Source: Acidobacterium sp. (lineage in GTDB: Bacteria; Acidobacteriota; Terriglobia; Terriglobales; Acidobacteriaceae). Taken from it: a stretch of DNA of 64,000 nucleotides. Positions within the stretch are counted from its first letter, which is position 1, and every line of letters starts with the position of its first letter. The translations under genes were made by a program, and so were the position numbers. Location of the stretch: assembly GCA_003131625.1 (NCBI GenBank), contig PKVY01000148.1:62001-126000 (forward strand). Reading direction: 5' to 3'. Shown here one piece after another: positions 59,194 to 64,000 of the stretch. Below the pieces are notes generated by a model, which searched no databases, was not told the origin of the DNA, and saw only the letters and a program-made list of their open reading frames with translations.

Positions 59194-60801
59194 ATGAATC
59201 GGTTGGTCCTTCGTATATCGGCGGTTTGTCTGGGTATGGCAATCGCATTTTCATCCCCCAACGCTTTTGCCAAAAAGCACGATAGGAAAAAGAAAGAGGT
59301 CGACCTCACCGCGAACCCCCTGGTGAACGTCAACTCGAAGCAGCCCGATAAGGAGCTCTTCGACAAGGCCTACAACGCCATGAAGCATGGCAAGTACGAT
59401 GTGGCCCGCCTCGACCTTCAGACTCTGCTGAACACCTACCCTGACTCCGAATTCGCCATGCGCTCCAAGCTGCTGGTCGGCGATACCTGGTTTAAGGAGG
59501 GTGGCTCCGCCGCGCTCACCCAGGCCGAATCCGAATATAAGGACTTCATCACCTTCTTCCCCAATACTCCTGAAGCCGCCGAGGCGCAGATGAAGGTCGG
59601 CGACATCTATTTCCAGCAGATGGAAAAGCCGGACCGCGATCCGCAGAATGCCGTCCATGCCGAGCAGGAATACCGCGCCATGCTGGAGCAGTTCCCCGAC
59701 TCGCCGCTCATCCCGCGCGCTAAACAGCGTCTCCGCGAGGTGCAGGAAGTTCTCGCCCAGCGCCAGTTCGAAATCGGCGAGTTCTATGCCTCGCGCGAAC
59801 AATGGGCCGCTTCCGTGGCCCGCCTTGAGACCATCACCGACAGCTATCCGCTCTTCAGTCACAGCGATCAGGCTCTCATCACCATTGGCGATGCCTACGC
59901 CAACGAAGCCCAGGTCATGTCGCGCGCCAAGATTCCGCCTAAGGCCAAAGCCGAGCTGATGCGCTATTTCGATGACCGTGCCGCAGCGTCCTGGTCTCGC
60001 GTCGTCACCCGTTATCCCCTCGCCCCGCACGTCGAGGATGCCAAAGATCGGCTGATCGCCATGGGCAAGCCGGTTCCCGATCCCAGCCCCCAGGCCCTTG
60101 CCGAAAGCCAGGCCGAGGAAGACAGCCGCGTCAACGTCAAGCTCGGTTCGAGGACCCTCCAGCTGCTGGGTCGTGGTCCCAACACCGTCAAGGCCGCGCG
60201 CGTGGGCGAGCCGTCCCTCAACAGTCCGCCGCCGGTTGTTGCGCCAGACGTGGTGAAAGAGAGCTCAATAACATGGGCCCAGGCCTTGTCCGGTAAGCCC
60301 GTTACCGGAGTGGCAGCGCCCGAAGCTGCGACCGCAGCCAATGCCGCGATTGAGAACGGCACCGCGCCGCCCACCACCGAGCAACCCGCTCCAAAGGCGG
60401 CCTTCCAGGAGGTGCCCGATGCTTCTGGGGCTCCGGGCAGCACCGTCACTGTCGAGGTTCCATCTAACAGCGCCCCAGCTGCAGGCGGATCGCCTGGGGC
60501 CGCGAGCGCTCCGGCGCCGGCTGAAGGCGCTCCTGCCGGTGCGTCCGTTCCCAGCAACGCTGAACCCCTTGTGAAACCCGTGGGTGCACCCGTTGCCCAG
60601 CCGTTACCCGCCATCGACAAGCCTGCCGAGACGCCGCAGCAGATCAACCAGGTGCAGGGCGGCACGCCCGCGCAGGTCCAGACCAGCGCGAATGCCAGCG
60701 GCAAGCCAGGCAAGAAAAAGAAAGCTCCCTACGACAAGAAGGACGAGTCGTCGAGTAAGCACAAGAAGAAGACGGGGCTCGATAAAGTGAATCCGTTCTA
60801 G
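59194..60801 (+). CDS. bamD: BamD-like TPR outer-membrane assembly protein with long tail
   Basis: 535 residues. The signal peptide (LVLRISAVCLGMAIAFSS) has no canonical lipobox, so it is probably not lipidated. Residues about 45-300 form the BamD/YfiO TPR array (DKAYNAMKHGKYDVARLDLQ, LLNTYPDSEFAMRSKLLVGD, TFFPNTPEAAEAQMKVGDIY, TRYPLAPHVEDAKDRL). A Pro/Ala/Glu-rich tail of about 215 residues ends in a very basic KKKK and HKKK segment. BamD helps fold outer-membrane barrels. E. coli BamD is only about 245 residues, so the tail is extra. AGGT lies close to ATG 59194. Confidence 0.72.
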   Translation: MNRLVLRISAVCLGMAIAFSSPNAFAKKHDRKKKEVDLTANPLVNVNSKQPDKELFDKAYNAMKHGKYDVARLDLQTLLNTYPDSEFAMRSKLLVGDTWFKEGGSAALTQAESEYKDFITFFPNTPEAAEAQMKVGDIYFQQMEKPDRDPQNAVHAEQEYRAMLEQFPDSPLIPRAKQRLREVQEVLAQRQFEIGEFYASREQWAASVARLETITDSYPLFSHSDQALITIGDAYANEAQVMSRAKIPPKAKAELMRYFDDRAAASWSRVVTRYPLAPHVEDAKDRLIAMGKPVPDPSPQALAESQAEEDSRVNVKLGSRTLQLLGRGPNTVKAARVGEPSLNSPPPVVAPDVVKESSITWAQALSGKPVTGVAAPEAATAANAAIENGTAPPTTEQPAPKAAFQEVPDASGAPGSTVTVEVPSNSAPAAGGSPGAASAPAPAEGAPAGASVPSNAEPLVKPVGAPVAQPLPAIDKPAETPQQINQVQGGTPAQVQTSANASGKPGKKKKAPYDKKDESSSKHKKKTGLDKVNPF

Positions 60802-60826
60802 AAAACTCCACGTGCAATTTAAGAAT

Positions 60827-60851
60827 GGCCGTCCTGCGGGGCGGCCTTTCT
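60827..60851 (+). terminator. Intrinsic terminator after bamD
   Basis: GGCCGTCC pairs with GGGCGGCC (one G-U wobble) around TGCG and is followed by TTTC. It separates bamD from valS. Confidence 0.65.
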
Positions 60852-60922
60852 GCTTACGGCCGGCGCGGCAGTCGACCTCTGTCCCTGCATCGAAAATTCA
60901 AACGTTATATCGTGAAAAGGGA

Positions 60923-63766
60923 ATGCCCCAGCAAGCCAAAACCACCCTCGAAAGCAACGCCGACATGAGGCCGCGCCGCGAGCTCCCCAAAGCTTACGAT
61001 CCCGCCGCCATCGAAGAGCGTTGGGCCGCGTACTGGGTCGAGCAGCGCCTGTTCGAAGTTAAAACGCCCGTCGGCTCGCACGAGCGCGCCTTCACCGTCC
61101 TGCTGCCCCCGCCCAACGTCACCGGCAATCTCCATATGGGGCACATGTTCGAGCACACAGAGTCGGACATCCTCGTCCGATGGCATCGCATGCTCGGCGA
61201 AACTACCCTCTGGCTCCCCGGCACCGACCACGCCGGCATCGCTACCCAGATGCTCGTCGAGCGCTTGCTCGTCAGCGAAAGCACATCGCGCCAGGCCCTC
61301 GGCCGCGAAGCCTTCGTCGAGCGCGTCCGCCAGTGGCGTCGCTACTACGGCGGCGCCATCCTCGCCTCCATGAAGCGCATCGGTGACACGGTCGACTGGT
61401 CGCGCGAGTACTACACCATGGACGACAACCTCTCCGTCGCCGTGCGCGAAGCCTTCGTCCGCCTCTACGAAGACGGCCTCATCTATCGCGGCGCTTACAT
61501 CGTCAACTGGTGCCCGCGCTGCCAGACCGCCATCAGTGACCTCGAGGTCACGCACGAGGAGCAGCAGGGCAAGCTCTGGGAAATTCGCTACCCCGTCGTC
61601 GGCGCGCCCGGCGAATTCCTCACCGTCGCCACCACCCGCCCCGAAACCATGCTCGGCGACGTCGCTGTCGCCGTGAATCCCCTCGACGAGCGCTACACGC
61701 ATCTCCACGGCAAGACGCTCAAGCTGCCCCTCACCGACCGCGAGATTCCCGTCATCGTCGACGACTGGGTTAAGTCCGACTTCGGTACCGGCGCCGTCAA
61801 AGTCACCCCTGCCCACGACCCCAACGACTTTGCGATCGGCCAGCGCCATAATCTGCCGGCCATTTCGGTGATGGACGAGGCCGCGCACATGACGGCCGAA
61901 GCCGGCCCCGCCTACTCCGGTCTCGACCGCTACGACGCCCGCAAAAAAGTCCTCGAAGACCTCGACTCCCAGGGCCTCCTCGGTGCCGTTCGCGATCACG
62001 TCAACGCCATCGGCAAATGCGCCCGCTGCCAGGCCATCGTCGAGCCGCGCCTCTCCACGCAGTGGTTCGTCGCCGTCAATAAAACCCCGAATAAGGGCGG
62101 CGATTCCATGGCGGAAATGGCCAGGAAAGTCGCCCAACCCGACGCCTCCGGAAAGAAGCCCATCCGCTTCACGCCCGAAAACTACGAAAAAATCTACCTC
62201 GAGTGGATGAACAACATCTACGACTGGTGCATCTCGCGCCAGCTCTGGTGGGGCCATCGCATCCCCGCGTGGCACTGCGCCGACTGCAAACAGATCACCG
62301 TCGCCCGCCAGGATCCGACCCACTGCGCTCACTGCGGCTCGGACCAGATCACTCAGGAAACCGATGTCCTCGATACCTGGTTCTCCTCCGGCCTGCTGCC
62401 CATCACGGTCTTCGGATGGCCCCCGCCGCCGCGACAGTCCACGCCCGACCTCGACGCCTTCTACCCCACCTCGCTCCTCGTCACCGGCTTCGACATCCTT
62501 TTCTTCTGGGTCGCCCGCATGATCATGCTCGGCTGCTATTTCAGCCAGGACATCCTCATGCCCAACGGCTCCAGGCCTCCTTTCAGGGAATCCGTCCCCT
62601 TCCGCGAGGTCTACATCCACGCGCTGGTCCGCGATGCCGACCGCCAGAAGATGTCCAAAACCAAAGGCAACGTCATCGACCCGGTCACCATCGTCGAAAA
62701 GTACGGCACGGATGCTGTGAGGTTCACCCTCGCCTCCATGGCCTCGCCCGGCACCGACATCGCCTTCAGCGAAGCCCGCACCGAAGGCTATCGCGCCTTC
62801 GCCAATAAGATCTGGAACGCCGCTCGCTTCATCTTCATGAACGTCGAGCGCGCCCGCGAAGCCGGCATCGAAGTCAACTCGTCCCTGCTCGGCCAAACGC
62901 CAACCGTCCCAGGCAGCGCCCCCCTCGAAGCCCGCTGGATCGTCGCCCGCCTCAATTCCGTCGCCGCCGCAGTGAACGTCGCGCTCGCCGCTTATCGATT
63001 CGACGAAGCCGCCAATCTCGTCTACCAATTCTTCTGGGGTGACTTTTGCGACTGGTACCTCGAAATCGTCAAGCTCCGCCTCGATTTCGCCGACTCAGCC
63101 AACAAGCCCGCAACGAAGTTCGCGCTCACCACGCTCCTCCAGACCTTCGAATCCGCGCTGCGCCTGCTTTCGCCTTTCATGCCCTTCCTGACCGAGGAAC
63201 TCTGGCACGCGCTCTACGACGACCAGCCTCCCGCGAAATCCATCGCCCTCGCGCGCTACCCCCTGGGAGCCGCTCACAACAACGACAAATTCGAAGCCGA
63301 CTTCGCACTCCTCCAGGAACTCATCGTGTCCGTCCGTGCCCTCCGCAAAGACCTCGGTGTCGAAGAGAAGGCTTTGGTCCCGATCCGCATCCGTGCCCTT
63401 AGCGACGTCCTTGCCTTCGAGGAAAATTCTAAGATCATTCAGCGCCTGGCGCGCGTCTCCGGCGTCGAATCAGTGAGCACCATGCCCGAAGGCGCCGTTA
63501 TTCGCTCCACGCCCCAGTTCGATGTAACGGTCATTTACGAAAAGACTATCGACGTTGCCGCTGAACGTGAGCGTCTCTCCAAAGAACTCGAGAAACAGGA
63601 AAAAGGCCTCGCTTCCGCGGAACGCCAGCTCAGCAATCCCGCGTTTCTAGAAAAGGCGCCGCCCCACGTCGTCGAAGGCCTGAGAAAAATGGAAGCCGAC
63701 ACGCGCCTCCTCATCGAAAAAACCCGCAAAGCTCTCGCCGACCTCACACAGGAGGGCCCCGGATAG
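60923..63766 (+). CDS. valS: Valyl-tRNA synthetase
   Basis: 947 residues, class I. The HIGH-type motif is PPPNVTGNLHMGHMFEHTES. The editing (CP1) domain carries TTRPETMLGDVAVAVNP. A KMSKS variant is QKMSKTKGNVIDP. The anticodon-binding domain and the C-terminal coiled coil (AAERERLSKELEKQEKGLAS) are complete. ATG 60923 has AAAGGGA directly ahead; ATG 60968 is an alternative. A TATATC hexamer near 60906 may be its -10 box. It charges tRNA-Val. Confidence 0.95.
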   Translation: MPQQAKTTLESNADMRPRRELPKAYDPAAIEERWAAYWVEQRLFEVKTPVGSHERAFTVLLPPPNVTGNLHMGHMFEHTESDILVRWHRMLGETTLWLPGTDHAGIATQMLVERLLVSESTSRQALGREAFVERVRQWRRYYGGAILASMKRIGDTVDWSREYYTMDDNLSVAVREAFVRLYEDGLIYRGAYIVNWCPRCQTAISDLEVTHEEQQGKLWEIRYPVVGAPGEFLTVATTRPETMLGDVAVAVNPLDERYTHLHGKTLKLPLTDREIPVIVDDWVKSDFGTGAVKVTPAHDPNDFAIGQRHNLPAISVMDEAAHMTAEAGPAYSGLDRYDARKKVLEDLDSQGLLGAVRDHVNAIGKCARCQAIVEPRLSTQWFVAVNKTPNKGGDSMAEMARKVAQPDASGKKPIRFTPENYEKIYLEWMNNIYDWCISRQLWWGHRIPAWHCADCKQITVARQDPTHCAHCGSDQITQETDVLDTWFSSGLLPITVFGWPPPPRQSTPDLDAFYPTSLLVTGFDILFFWVARMIMLGCYFSQDILMPNGSRPPFRESVPFREVYIHALVRDADRQKMSKTKGNVIDPVTIVEKYGTDAVRFTLASMASPGTDIAFSEARTEGYRAFANKIWNAARFIFMNVERAREAGIEVNSSLLGQTPTVPGSAPLEARWIVARLNSVAAAVNVALAAYRFDEAANLVYQFFWGDFCDWYLEIVKLRLDFADSANKPATKFALTTLLQTFESALRLLSPFMPFLTEELWHALYDDQPPAKSIALARYPLGAAHNNDKFEADFALLQELIVSVRALRKDLGVEEKALVPIRIRALSDVLAFEENSKIIQRLARVSGVESVSTMPEGAVIRSTPQFDVTVIYEKTIDVAAERERLSKELEKQEKGLASAERQLSNPAFLEKAPPHVVEGLRKMEADTRLLIEKTRKALADLTQEGPG

Positions 63767-63769
63767 ATC

Positions 63770-64000
63770 ATGGAATGGAAAAGCCGCCGCATCGAGGCCA
63801 TCCTGGAGCAGGCGCTTGTCGAAGACAAAGCCACCAGCGACATCACTACGTCGCTCACCATCGATCCCGGCCTCCGCGCCGCCGCCACCGTCCTCGCCAA
63901 AGAGGAATGCGTCCTCTCCGGTCTCGGCTGCATTCCCCGCTTCCTCGATATCTTCGCGCGCCTCGACGGCCGTTCCAGCGGCCGCTACGAAGTGGTCAGC
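63770..64000 (+). CDS. nadC: Nicotinate-nucleotide pyrophosphorylase (partial)
   Basis: 77 codons visible; the gene continues past the window end. The N-terminal segment ALVEDKATSDITTSLTIDPG, with ATVLAKEECVLSGLGC after it, is the NadC (quinolinate phosphoribosyltransferase) N-domain. It makes nicotinate mononucleotide from quinolinate and PRPP, one step before NadD, also in this window. It begins 3 bases after the valS stop, so the two are probably co-transcribed. Confidence 0.88.
   Translation, partial: MEWKSRRIEAILEQALVEDKATSDITTSLTIDPGLRAAATVLAKEECVLSGLGCIPRFLDIFARLDGRSSGRYEVVS

Noticed and set aside
60905-63028. 707-codon minus-strand frame opposite valS
   Set aside because: Shadow of valS; repetitive Gly/Asp/Val-rich sequence without motifs.
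1-64000. CRISPR arrays, insertion sequences or prophage
   Set aside because: No regularly spaced direct repeats, transposase, integrase or phage structural genes were seen on either strand.

Overview
This is a GC-rich chromosomal segment of a Gram-negative bacterium. The protein families point to Acidobacteriota, most likely a soil Terriglobia-type organism; this is inferred from gene content without any search. Supporting signs are a small reaction-centre-type c cytochrome, a LolA-like secreted protein, a TonB receptor with a carboxypeptidase-like N-domain, a PQQ dehydrogenase with an internal haem domain, a DUF885 protein and a seven-haem cytochrome. There is no rRNA, tRNA, CRISPR array, transposase or prophage. 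Almost everything is densely packed housekeeping or accessory metabolism on both strands.

Layout. 1-20.4 kb: partial Na/Pi-cotransporter-like protein, secreted GH63-like glycosidase, tyrS, ruvA, heptahaem cytochrome with an S9 peptidase, an orphan sensor kinase, secreted LolA-like protein, metK, tryptophanase, serine hydrolase, PQQ dehydrogenase, YraN and DUF202 proteins. 20.6-21.74 kb: cold-shock gene, then a gene-poor stretch with hairpins, a candidate small RNA and one copy of a dispersed repeat. 21.7-30.2 kb: PLP decarboxylase, galK, alpha-glucan phosphorylase, then a three-gene cassette (HAD-UbiA fusion, DprE1-like, DprE2-like) that would make polyprenyl-phospho-arabinose. 30.5-36.6 kb: a tripartite RND efflux operon. 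36.6-48.7 kb: a repeat-bearing secreted protein, bcp, alkyl-purine glycosylase, diheme cytochrome, panC-panB, a 590-bp gene-free region with a second copy of the repeat, galU, DUF885 protein, hemL, a 47-residue membrane protein, a membrane methyltransferase and murQ. 48.7-52 kb: vsr and dcm embedded in a housekeeping run with rsfS and nadD, then folK. 52-64 kb: TonB receptor, ROK kinase and sthA, thiE, DMT transporter, rpe, bamD, valS and the start of nadC.

How genes work together. The clearest new pathway is 26.6-30.2 kb. A phosphoribosyltransferase fused to its probable phosphatase, followed by the two epimerase subunits, encodes every enzyme from PRPP and polyprenyl phosphate to polyprenyl-phospho-arabinose, as known from mycobacteria. 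No arabinosyltransferase is in view. galK, glgP and galU give sugar-phosphate supply; sthA beside a sugar kinase and rpe nearby fit NADPH balance.

A recurring regulatory theme is a TANNNT-type -10 box placed 6-10 bases before the start codon, with no Shine-Dalgarno, at about a dozen genes, including two divergent pairs. This suggests that leaderless or near-leaderless transcripts are common in this organism.
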